From Gnetum montanum (lineage: Eukaryota; Streptophyta; Gnetopsida; Gnetales; Gnetaceae), in the NCBI GenBank assembly GCA_015680685.1, contig MNCI01005318.1, positions 90,985-154,984 on the forward strand: 64,000 nt of DNA. Direction: 5' to 3'. This document shows, piece after piece, positions 49,081 to 59,029 of this stretch. The first letter of the stretch is position 1. The number at the start of each line of letters is the position of its first letter. The position numbers were made by a program, and so were the translations under genes. The notes beneath the pieces were generated by a model. That model worked only from the letters and a program-made list of their open reading frames with translations, was not told where the DNA came from and did no database searches.

Positions 49081-49195
49081 CCTATATATAGGGGTTGGGT
49101 GCTGCGTCGATAGGGCCACATATATGCGGCCACGTATACACAGGGGGCTGCATATACGGGGCCCCGTATATGCAAGGGTGTGCACCCGTTGACCA
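49081..49195 (-). promoter_or_regulatory. Internal U3-like promoter cassette upstream of ORF3 (element C)
   Basis: Read on the minus strand, an array of GC-rich motifs (gccccgtatatgc, ggccgcatatatgtggcc-like; 49,195-49,095) is followed by a TATA box (TATATATAGG, 49,090-49,081). The U3 of C's LTR has the same order with related motifs (ggccgcgtatac, catatacgtagcc, then TATAAATAAG). It lies about 430 bp before the ORF3 ATG, so it could drive a separate ORF3 transcript. Promoter activity is inferred. Confidence 0.5.
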
Positions 49196-50745
49196 GCGTT
49201 GACCAACCTAGAAAAAGCCCAAAATGATGAATTTAAAATGCCAAATTGGGATGGTTGAAGTGCATGAGAGGCCTGGTCATGGCTAAGGACAAGAGGAAGG
49301 TAATTGGGGCTTGAAAAAGAGTCAAAAATAGGAGAACGTGATGTAAAAGAACTCCACGGGGAAGAAATCGAGCAATGGGACCTTGAAAATAATCAACCAC
49401 GAAATCCAAAGGATGGGAGACTTAACAAGCAAAACCAAGAATATGCAGGTGGGTCCTCCCCATAGCAGGCAATAGCCTTAGTAGCCCCTGCATATCCTCA
49501 ACACCGAGGTCCATGGGCCCCGGGGCCAAGAAATGGTGTTCGCTAGTTAATACTCCTACCCAAGAGATCCCGCCAAGGCATGAGAAGCCCATGGAAACCA
49601 CGACAAACTTTCACAACATAAGATGGGCACTAAGGTAAGTTACGGAGAGAAATGGGTGAAGAGAGAGATGAGAGAATGGAAATTCCGATTGTCGATCACA
49701 TGAAACCCCATGTGCAGTTGTGGTTAAGTGACTCGGTAGAATCTTTCTTGAGTTCAGACCCAAAATTATCCACATACAGTGACATCGTAGCAATAGACAA
49801 AGCCCCGACCATCCCCCAAGGAGGTAGGAATGCATCCATAGAGAACCACCACTCCAACAAACATGAGAGGAAGGAAGTGAAATGGAGCGAAGTTAAAGGG
49901 GACAGGCTGAGTCCCATAACTTGTTTTGGTGGCTCGTGAGAGGCAGTCTAAGGGGTGTTCTTTGAATTCCCACATCATGATGATTTTATTTTCTTCATTA
50001 TCTTGTTATTTTGTGGGAACCACACCATGCAAAGACCCATGCTTGTTTGCATGCATTCGACCAAGGGGTGTGCTATGAATCCTCATGTTTTTTTTTTTTT
50101 TGAATTTTTTCGGTGAGGACCACACCATGCAAGGTCGAATTTCCTAGCAACTTCCTTGTAGAGAAGGATGTGGGATGGTCAGAAACCCATAAGGACACAC
50201 CGGAAACCCAAGGGATAGGAGAGAGCGACGAATGTTGCATTCCCCTTGAAGTCACACCCGATTCAAACCATTGGATCATCCCCAAGTCTGGGAACTACAC
50301 AAGTCACACATTAATTACAATATTTTTAAGTGAAGGGGTTACATGTTCTCAATAGAAGGAAAACCATGGAGTGGGTGAATGGGTGGATGACGTGAAATCA
50401 CAGCCAATTTTATGAGCTAAAAGTAGATGTAAAGTCAAAAGACAACCATGTGAGGGTAGGAGCTAGATAACTAGGTGGAGTATTGTACATTACCCATCGC
50501 AACAAAAACCATCCATGCCAGATGTCTGATGACAATAAGACGACGTATTAGCGATCACGTGAAAATGAAACACACATAAAGAAATAGAAATAATTAAAGA
50601 AAGGAAAAAATTAACAAGAATTGGCAAACGTATGAATGATGTTGCAAAACAAAGTGTAAAAAAAAAGTGGAAGAAAAAAAAGTGTAAAACAAAAAATTAC
50701 AAAATACTGAGGGGTGTAGTGAATGGATTAGTAGGGATGATGGTC

Positions 50746-53700
50746 TCCCACATGACTAGGTGGAAAGGAGGAGATGCAAAAAATGGAGTGAGGTTGTCCT
50801 AGTGATGACGAGGTGGTATCACTGGTTGAGTGGAGTTCACAGAAAGGTTTCAATTATTGGTGGTTAACCAACTGTGTTCTAGTGGGGTCCTCAGGTTTGT
50901 GGATAAGCAAGGTCCTAGATGGGAAGGTTTCGAAGACAATGTATGGGCCCTCCCATAGTGTTTCAAACTTGGTCAGTTGAGATACATGTGAGGGGTTCCA
51001 ATACAACACCTTGTCTCCACATCTAAATGTGACCTTTCGAATCCTAAGATCATGTCATTTTTTATTGTAGGCCTTGTGGATCTCGTTTGAAGATAGGGCC
51101 ACTAATCGTTTCTCATCTAGCACACTTAAATTGACAGGTCGTTCGCATTGTGCTAGTGGGAGGTGAAGGCCTAAGTCACTGGCGGTGGATAGTATGTGGA
51201 GTTTGTCTTGAATTGGAAGTGTTGGTAACTTTCCGTACACTAACTCATAAGGAGAGTACCCTACAGGGGGTTTCCAAGTGGAGCGATAGGCCCATAGGGC
51301 ATTATTAAGTTTGGTACTCCAATCCCTCCTATATTTGTTGATGGTTCAAGTAAGGATCTTGGTGATCTCCCTATTGGTGACTTCGGCCTGCCCATTGGCT
51401 TGGGGGTGATAGGGTGTTGTAAATTTATGGGTGACCCCCAAGTGTTGTATGAGTTTTCGAAAAGTGACACCCATGAAATGAGTTCCATTATTTGAAATGA
51501 GTGCATGTGGCACTCCAAACCTATTGATGATTTGTTGTTGGAAAAATTGTGTGATGGTGTTGGAAGAATAGTCAATGATGGTTGTTGCTACTGCCCACTT
51601 TGTATAGTAGTCCACAGCTATGATGATGTATGCATTTCCATTTGACAGGGGAGTGATGGATCCCATGAAGTTGATGCCCTAGATGTCGAAGGGCTCTAAT
51701 GGTTGGATCCATTGTTGAGGTCCCTCCAACTGTTCCGTCATCCCACCATCTTTTTGACATCATTTGCAGGAGTGAGCAAACCATTGTGTGTCCCTAAAAA
51801 TTGTGGGCTAGTAATATCCTACAAGCAAGATCTTAATGAGTGTGCGGCATCCAGCATAGTGGCTCCCACAAGGACCCTCATGAGCATCTTGGAGTATGTG
51901 TGGTGTATCATCATCAGGGACACACCATCGAACCAGGCCGTCTGCACACACCTTATAAAGATGGTCATTGATTTCCATAAAATGCTTGGCCTTATGGAGA
52001 AACTATTGTTTCTGCCGATGGTTCCACTTCGTTGGAAACTCCTGAGTTGTGAGGTAGGTGAGGATGTGGTTAAACCTATGGGAGTCCTTGGGCACTTGTG
52101 GATCAACTGCACCTATGAAGAGGAGTTCATCTGGAAATTGGTCAGAGAGGGGCTCCTCCTCTTCTATGTCATCCCATTGTAACCGAGACAAGTGGTCAGC
52201 AACCACATTCTTGGTTCCTTTGCAATCTACCATGGTGAGATCAAACTCCTGAAGAATCACCAGCTACCGGATGATGCGAGGGCTCATCGTTGGTTTGTTC
52301 ATTAGGAAATGAATAGCACTGTGGTCAGTATGCACGAACACCTTGTATCTAAGCACATAGTGTCAAAATTTTTACAAGGCAAACACCACCACCTTCAAAT
52401 CCTTTTCGGTGGTGGTGTAGTTAAGCTGAGCATCCACAATGCTACGACTTACACAATGGATATAGTATGGACGTTTCTGATTGTCATACTATGTAAGCAT
52501 GGCTCCCAAGGTGTAATTAGATGCATCCATCATGATGTGGAAGGGCCTAGACCAATCAGGTGCCACATTTCTTGGTCCAGATGAATGGAGCATCTTTCTT
52601 TGTAAGTTCTACCAATGGCTTGGTGATCTTCAAGAAGTTTTCAATGAAGTGCCGATAGTAACCAGTATGGCCAAGGAATGATTGCACATCTTTTACAGTG
52701 CTTGGTTATCAGGTGATTCCTTGGATGACCCTAATCTTTTCAGGATCCACGCTAATCCCTATATGTGAGATGCGATGCCCTAGCACAATGCCTTCTTGGA
52801 CTATCAAATGGCTTTTCTACCAATTGAGCTGCGGATTGGTGTCTACACACCATTTTAGAACCTGCTCAAGATGGTCCAAGTCTTGCTCGAATGTGGCCCC
52901 ATAGGTAGAGAAGTCATCCATGAAGACTTCTACCCCACTGCCAATCTGTTGCTAGAATATGCTAAGGACAAGGCATTGGAATGTGGCAGGTGCATTGCAT
53001 AGGCCAAAAGGCATCTTCTTGTATGCGAAAGTACCACATGGCCTTGTGAAAGTTGTTTTGGCCTGGTCCTCTAGTGCGATTTGGATTTGGTTATAGCCAC
53101 TATAACCATCTAAAAAGTTGTAATAGTGATGCCCTAAAATGGTGTCCAACACCTGGTCCACAAATGGGAGTGGAAATTGATTCTTGAAGGTGGCCATGTT
53201 GAGCAATTGGAAATCAATATAGACCCTCCATTTGCCACCTTTCTTCAACACAATAATGAGTAGGCTGACCCATTCGCTATCGACAATAGAATAGATGAAC
53301 CCCGCCTTTAGCAATTGTTTGATTTCATCTTTGACAACCTGCTTCAATTTGGGGTTCAATCATCTTTGTGGCTATTTTCGTGGCTTCATGGATAAGTCAA
53401 TATATATTTGATGTTTTTAGACCCTAGGATCAACTCCAGTTAACTCAGGATATGACCATGCAAATGTAGCATCCCATTTGTTCACCACCTTCAGCAATTT
53501 CTTCTTCTATGCAGGAGCAAGGGTGGCATTGATAATTACCGGTTTTCCATTTCACAAAAATTCATATTCCAAGTGAGCCAATAAAGACTTTAGCTCCAGG
53601 GGCTCTTGTTTGAAGCTTTCAGGGATTTTCAGCTTCCCCTAGTCATCATGGTCATCAATAGTGGAGACCTATTGATGAACCTCTTCCATTTCGTCCATGC

Positions 53701-54340
53701 TTTCAATGTAGGCTTGTACAAGCCCCTCAGATAGTTCCATGCATAATGTGCTACTATCAGGATTAGCTGTCAGCCGCTAGGTGCCCTCTTGGTTGGTGGC
53801 TGCTGTGTACAGGCACTATTGAACAAGTGATGCCTTGGTACACTGACTGCATGCTTGAATGAATATCTTCTTAGCAGACCATAACTGCTACACACAATTG
53901 CACCCTGAGTCACTGTATGCGATGCATGGAATGTGCTTCTTCTCCATTGCCCTGAAAGGATTTTCCTTTGAAATTTTGAGGAAAAGATCTTGGAGTCCTA
54001 GTCGTGCATCCACTGTGCTCAACCAGGCTCTTCTGATGATGATTGAGAAGTTCCCCTTATAGTTCTCCACACGGATGACCAAGAAATTAGCAAGATAGGA
54101 CCACTCGCAAACGGTGGTCACAATGTCCTCCACCAATCCCAAGGGAATGGTGATGGACTGGTCTGCTAACTTGAGTTGAATGTTGCTCTTCTTTAGTAGG
54201 GGTAAGTTCTAGTTCTTGTACATGTCATGAGAGATCAAATTAACTCCTAATCCCGAGTCCAGAAGAGCTTTGCATGGCTCATTCCCTACTACCTGAAGAT
54301 AGATGAGGGGGCTTCCCAGATTAGTCAATCTCTAGGAAAG
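50746..54340 (-). pseudogene. pol of element C (PR-RT-RH-IN), decayed
   Basis: Protease near 54,260: ALLDSGLGVNLIS keeps the D-S-G triad; IIIRRAWLSTVDA near 54,030. Reverse transcriptase 53,359-52,700: GKWRVYIDFQLLNMA, NFLDGYSGYNQIQIA, MPFGLCNAPATFQ, catalytic VFMDDFSTYG with both Asp. RNase H about 52,560-52,180, ending NVVADHLSRLQWDD. Integrase about 52,150-50,800: zinc-binding HYAG/SCK-C region, SITPLSNGNAYI, ISNNGTHF with Asn in place of the second catalytic Asp, TTPYHPQANGQAEVTN with Glu present, then GYSPYELVYGKLPTLPIQ and GPYIVFETFP. Stops are few and mostly TAG. The longest open pieces are 52,952-53,359 and 51,346-51,666. Confidence 0.9.
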
Positions 54341-56860
54341 ATGACCTGCCTTGATCCAGTCAGTCAGAGCATGTGTAAGCATGACCATCTAGACATTGGA
54401 GTGTGGTTGGCTTGAAGGCTGCTCTAGTGGTGGAATGGTGGAGGTGCTTGAAGGTTTGGAGGCACTGGCCACAGGTGTATGTGAGGGTATGTTCAGATTA
54501 TTGGGCCAAAAAATAGGACATTTTTGTGACTTGGGTTCTGGTCCACTCGGCTGAGGTACCAGTTGTAAGTTAACAACCCTTGTAGTGTTTCATTGTTGCG
54601 GCTGTGGTAGTATCTCTCCCTAGATTGGTGGAGTAGGTGGTAGCTAAGTGGGATGTTATAGAGGAGTGGTAGGAGAAGGTGATGGAGGATATAAGAGATG
54701 TGGGTTTTTCCCCTGGGTGATAGAGATTGAGGTCGAAAATATTCTGAGGGTTGGTAATAACTTTGAAAGGCCGCATGACTGGAAGAGTCCTATGGAGAGA
54801 CCAATTGCTAAAGGTAGTACCCATAGGGATCTGGCTATTTGTAAGGATACTACTGCCTTGGAGGTGGCATCCCCCACGCTTGTGGGTGCTGCCACTACTG
54901 GAAGTATTTGTAGGGTTGTAGTGGTGCTCCACTTGGATAGTATCCTTGTTGTTGGTGGAACTACCTTGGGTTGCCTTGTGGGTAAGGCAACCTTCAGGGT
55001 GTTTGCCTCTTCGCCAAGCGAGGATTCAATGCATACACCCCAGACTCTTGAAGATGTGACACCACAGGGCAATATCCCTTAGGATGTTCATATTGGCATA
55101 TGCCACATTCATCATCCTCCTCGATGTCATAGTCTACAACCTGCTCTGCTACAGCAACTTTGCCCTTACCCTTATATTGGGCATGTTTAGCTTCCTTCAT
55201 CCTACACCAATCGCGATCATTACCTTGTTCTATGAACTCTTCTGCAATTTTTAGCACACTTTGAAATTTTTCATCCAAGAGTCCCACATCTTATCAACCT
55301 TTGCCGAAATTTCAGATGCAAACTTTTGCAATGGAAAGGTTTTTAAATTCACCACTGCTTCTAGAGGTGATTCCTCCTCATCTTTGCAAAATCGAACTTC
55401 CCTTTTTCTGAGGGAAGGATCCTGGTTAAATTCTTCTACACTCTCCTTCTGTCTAAGTTCCTCTTCCTCCTTGGCCACCTGCTCAATGAGACACTAAAAC
55501 TGATGGACCCTTAGTTCTAATAGTCACCCTGGGCGTACATGCCAAGGATCTTTCATGTTTCAAAACAAAGCTCATCAATGATGTGGTGAAGCTATTCCCG
55601 CTAAGAGTAGCCATGACCAGGGCACCGATGTAGCAGTGAATAGTATCTGCTCATGGCTGCATCCAAGGGTTCATGATTACCTTGCTTCCACCCTTGGATC
55701 TGACATCTTAGGTTCACCACTCTGGAGTACATTTGATACTTGTCATTGAAAATCTCAAGCATCGTACTCCATCTTCTGATTGATTTCGATTCCAAGGATC
55801 GGTACCAATTTTCTGCTTCCTTGATGAGTGTGCGAGGGAATAGCTTCAGCTTCTACTAATCATTGTCAATGTTCTACAAGGTTCAGGCATCATGGAACAC
55901 CTGTACGTGAGTTTGCGGATCATAGTTGTATCCCCCTTCAAATCTGGCGATGTTGTTCATATCAACGCACTTGATCTGGCTATCCTTCATGTGCCTACTA
56001 GGGATCTAAACTACCTCAGCAATCTGGAGCATGCTCCAAGTAGCAAACAACAGCTCATCTGAATCATAGTCCTACTGAGGACCATGATGTTTGTGATGAT
56101 TCTATCTATCCCTCCTTTCATGACAGCGAGCATCGTGCGATTGATCATCTGTTTCCTCAAGTTGTCCCTTTTGATCCTTTCGACCACCACCCTTTCACTC
56201 CTTTCTACCCTGGTTACAATCAAAGCCTGAACTAGATGAAGGTATAGGAGAGCAAGAGGGAGGAGAATTGCCACCGCTCCAGTGTTGATCTCCCCCTCTA
56301 CCCTGATGACAGCCTCAATCATCTTGCCCATCCTTGCTATGTGACCCTCCATCCCCTTGAGGATCTTGGTCACTTGGAGGCTTATTCTAAATGATGGACT
56401 GAAAGATCTACTATCCTAGGGGAAGTTTGGCCAAATGGAAATCATGAAAGATGGGATCCCCATTGTCCTACAGCCCTTGCAAGAATAAGGGGTTACTGAA
56501 TTATTTCCCCTTCAGGTGTTCATATATTTCTACCTACTGTTGGTCTCATGCTCGCTGAGCCTCAGTGGGACGATAGTCCTGGTAGTCATGGTCCTCCATG
56601 ATGTACTCCACTCCACGGTCCTGGATGCCTAGTCTACCAAGATTGTGGAATAGCATTGCAGGAGCCGATTGGTCAGGTGGTAGTATGATGTTGCCCTCCA
56701 TGTCCTGCCATCGTAGATGCTCATCCTAATGTAGGATGAATGTGAAGTTAGGGACATATTCATCAGGATGCATGTATACCACCTGACATTCCTGTGGCAC
56801 CGATGGGTTGGATACATCTTGCCTGTGAGAAGAAGTCAAATTGGATGTTAGATGATCCAT
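54341..56860 (-). pseudogene. gag of element C, decayed
   Basis: ATG at 56,860, 145 bp after the LTR. The N-terminal part contains VPNFTFILHQDEHLRWQDME and NIILPPDQSAP (about 56,770-56,650). A Gly/Arg/Ser-rich linker spans about 56,370-56,100. The core includes MNNIARFEGGYNYDP near 55,950 and the open piece 55,601-55,795 (STMLEIFNDKYQMYSRVVNL). A charged helical region is at 55,480-55,250. The zinc-knuckle-like CGICQYEHPKGYC is at about 55,110-55,070 with C-X2-C-X3-H-X4-C spacing and all four ligands kept. A Tyr/Pro/Gln-rich tail runs to protease. Several frame changes and TAG stops. Confidence 0.8.
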
Positions 56861-56986
56861 TTAATAAGTGTACCTTATGTTTACTTTTAATCTACCTAGC
56901 ATGCATGAATGTTACTATCCTGGGTCCATTCCAATGATGTGTATGATAATTTTACTAAGGTTAGATGATGCATGTAAGACTAACAG

Positions 56987-57004
56987 TCCCCAACAATGGC
57001 ACCA
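56987..57004 (-). other. Primer-binding site of element C, tRNA-Asp type
   Basis: Minus strand TGGTGCCATTGTTGGGGA, one base after the LTR end CTCATCA. It matches the plant tRNA-Asp complement TGGCGCCGTTGCCGGGGA at 14 of 18 positions; all four differences are C-to-T or G-to-A. tRNA-Asp priming is typical of Athila and some Tat elements. Confidence 0.85.
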
Positions 57005-57005
57005 A

Positions 57006-57896
57006 TGATGAGCGGCTAGGTACCCCTATGCCCAACCATGCGAATCACAGGCATTCACACATGACTCGGTCGAATTCTGTAGACTATAAACACTTAACAT
57101 ATACTAGACCTCTAACCAAAAAAACCCTTTTTTAGAATAGTCGTTGTCTTCTCAACCTCACTTATAAGTATCTAGTGGCAATGGTTAAGTGAGATTGAGG
57201 CAACTGATTTTTATAGTTTTTACTTTATATTTTGACGTCTAATTAAGGTATGGAAGGTAAGGAATGAACTATTACCTAATCTGTAATTATCCTAATTTGT
57301 ATTCTAACTATTCCTAGCATAAGTATCTGATCCCATCTTCCGGGCACGTTCTGAACATCCCCTAAACACTATTGGGCTACCAGACGTTAAGCGTCACTAG
57401 GTTACCAAGTGTTGGATTACCAGATGATAGCGATTAAACTAATAATAAGAGAAACTTAATTAATTATTAAAGCATATAAATATTAAGCTATTAAATCCAA
57501 TAAATAACTAAGTTTGAATGCTGCAAGGAATGCTTGAAAGCTCATCTTTATTACCATTCACGCCAATGGGCTCAGATACATCAACACTTGAATAAAAAGC
57601 CAGAAATCTTCTTTACACCTACTATGGGCACTTGGAAAATATTTTATCTCCTGCTAGAACAAACTGCAAGAGCTTCGCTACAACTGACTAAAAGATGCCT
57701 CAATGAGGCGGAAGGCCCTCTTATTTATAGGCTGGAATAGGCTCCGCGTAAACAGGGCCACATCGACTCATGGAAGGATGCGTCGACAGGCCCACATCGA
57801 CAAGGTCGCGTATACAAGGCCGCATCAACATGGCTACGTATATGGGGTCCTGTATACGTAGCCTAGTAAACGAAGAAACCATTAAACACTTCAATA
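57006..57896 (-). repeat. 5' LTR of element C
   Basis: 891 bp, pair of 44,651-45,554. Same U3 GC-rich array at 57,760-57,865 (ggatgcgtcgacaggcc, ggtcgcgtatac, tggctacgtatatgggg), TATA box at 57,721-57,729 and U5 end 'ggtacccctatgccc'. The outer end has lost the TG dinucleotide by transition (TATTGAAG). GTAGG follows at 57,897-57,901. Confidence 0.93.
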
Positions 57897-57901
57897 GTAG
57901 G

Positions 57902-57924
57902 GCAATAAAGGTGGTAAATTTTCA
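57902..57924 (-). pseudogene. Short piece of element G pol between C and F
   Basis: Minus strand ATGAAAATTTACCACCTTTATTGC aligns loosely with the pol stretch ATGATGATCTATAAACCTAA... of B (29,699), and continues across the C target site into 44,650-44,490. It would show that C and F both inserted into G pol, about 30 bp apart. The match is short and diverged. Confidence 0.35.
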
Positions 57925-58832
57925 TGATGCTTAAATGAAAGTACCCCTACACCCAACCATAGGAATCACAAGCATTCACACATGATCTGGTTGAATTCCT
58001 TGGATGGGACTAGTTGTGGCATCTAGATTATTAAGCATTGATCACAAGACATTGTCTTTCCACTAGGACTAGTGGTAGCTTTGTCACATATGGTTTAGTC
58101 CAAAGTGAGGCATATGATAATTGATGTTATTAGGCCCATTTTACTCCTAGCAATAAACATAATTGAGAATGAAATTTAATCCTAGATCTAAGTAATTATA
58201 ATAATGTAAATCTACTCTAGCCTAAAGTGATGAGCATCTAGTCCTAGCTTACCACACATGTCTTGGGCTCATGTAACCATTTTTGGGTTACCATGCATTA
58301 TGTTACTAGGCAAACCAAGCTATAACCCTACCAGGATTACCAAATGATTACACCTAAATGCTTGAAACCAGTCGTACTCATTCCACTTTAATAATGAATA
58401 AGAAAGCAAAGTACTTGGAAATGTAAATGATTAAACTAAGAAAATAGTAGAAACTATGCTCAGTAAAGTAGTAAAACTAACTAACTGCTACAATGATGAA
58501 AAGAAATATTGATCTTTATTTTCATACATGAACTGTGCTCAAGTACATTCCACTTGAATAAATACTTCATTCAATCACTTAACATCACACTGTAGGCATG
58601 CACTCCTAAGTGCTAAGTGCTAAAATCAAGAAAACAAACTAACAAAATTTTGCTAAGGTTGCAATGAAACTATTGCTAGACTATGTGCTTAAGTGTCATA
58701 TTTATAGGCCTACATGTGTCTACAATATCAGGTATCTGACATCATAGGCTATGTCTCGATACCAAGGATCTGATATTGTAGCTTTGATTTTAGATGCCTA
58801 ATATTGTAGCCTTGCAAAAATTCAGTTTATCA
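57925..58832 (-). repeat. 3' LTR of element F
   Basis: Minus strand TGATAAACTG...AGCATCA, 908 bp. The U5 landmark 'gtacccctacacccaaccataggaatcacaag' starts at 57,942 in the plus sense. U3 (58,720-58,825) has repeated 'gatattgtagc' and 'ggtatctgacatc' motifs. TATA box (minus strand TATAAATAT) at about 58,699-58,707. The predicted 5-bp target duplication beside it is 'tttca' (57,920-57,924). Confidence 0.85.
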
Positions 58833-58846
58833 TACCCCCACAACTA
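58833..58846 (-). other. Polypurine tract of element F
   Basis: Minus strand 'ttagttgtgggggta' abuts the LTR start TGATAAACTG. It matches C and A. Confidence 0.7.
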
Positions 58847-59029
58847 ATTGAGAACTTGTGCTCGAGTTAAAAAAAATGAGGATGGAGTTCCTTACAAAAT
58901 TAGAAGGTAGATTTACATGACACTTACTACTATGTAAATTACTCTTAATTGCCACAATAGTGTTTAAAAAATGGCACAAGATATGATATATTTAACAAAA
59001 AAATAAAATCTAGTAAAGCTTGATGTATT

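Larger units (their letters stand above)
48650..50745 (-). other. Non-coding block of element C between pol and ORF3
   Basis: Family landmarks in reverse: 'gtgggtcctccccatagcaggc' (49,451), 'ctttgaattcccacat' (49,960), 'ccacaccatgcaaagac' (50,021). The segment 49,952-50,035 is partly duplicated at 50,060-50,135 ('ggggtgtgct.tgaatcc', 'accacaccatgcaagg'). Plus-strand frames at 49,652-49,939 and 50,113-50,355 are chance openings in GC-richer DNA. Contains the assembly gap and an internal promoter-like cassette. Confidence 0.7.
44651..57896 (-). mobile_element. Athila-like LTR retrotransposon C, complete, 13.2 kb, with ORF3
   Basis: Order on the minus strand: 5' LTR (57,896-57,006), primer site, gag, pol, non-coding block, ORF3, polypurine tract, 3' LTR (45,554-44,651). 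The target duplication GTAGG is at 44,646-44,650 and 57,897-57,901. The 5' LTR start reads TATTGAAG where the 3' copy has TGCTGAAG, two transitions. Over the first 178 bp of U5 I count 17 differences (about 90% identity), most of them transitions and several at CpG. It is the best-preserved copy but still carries stops in every gene, so it looks inactive. Confidence 0.93.

Noticed and set aside
49652-50355. Plus-strand ORFs in the C block
   Set aside because: They are antisense to element C, and sister copies have no corresponding frame.
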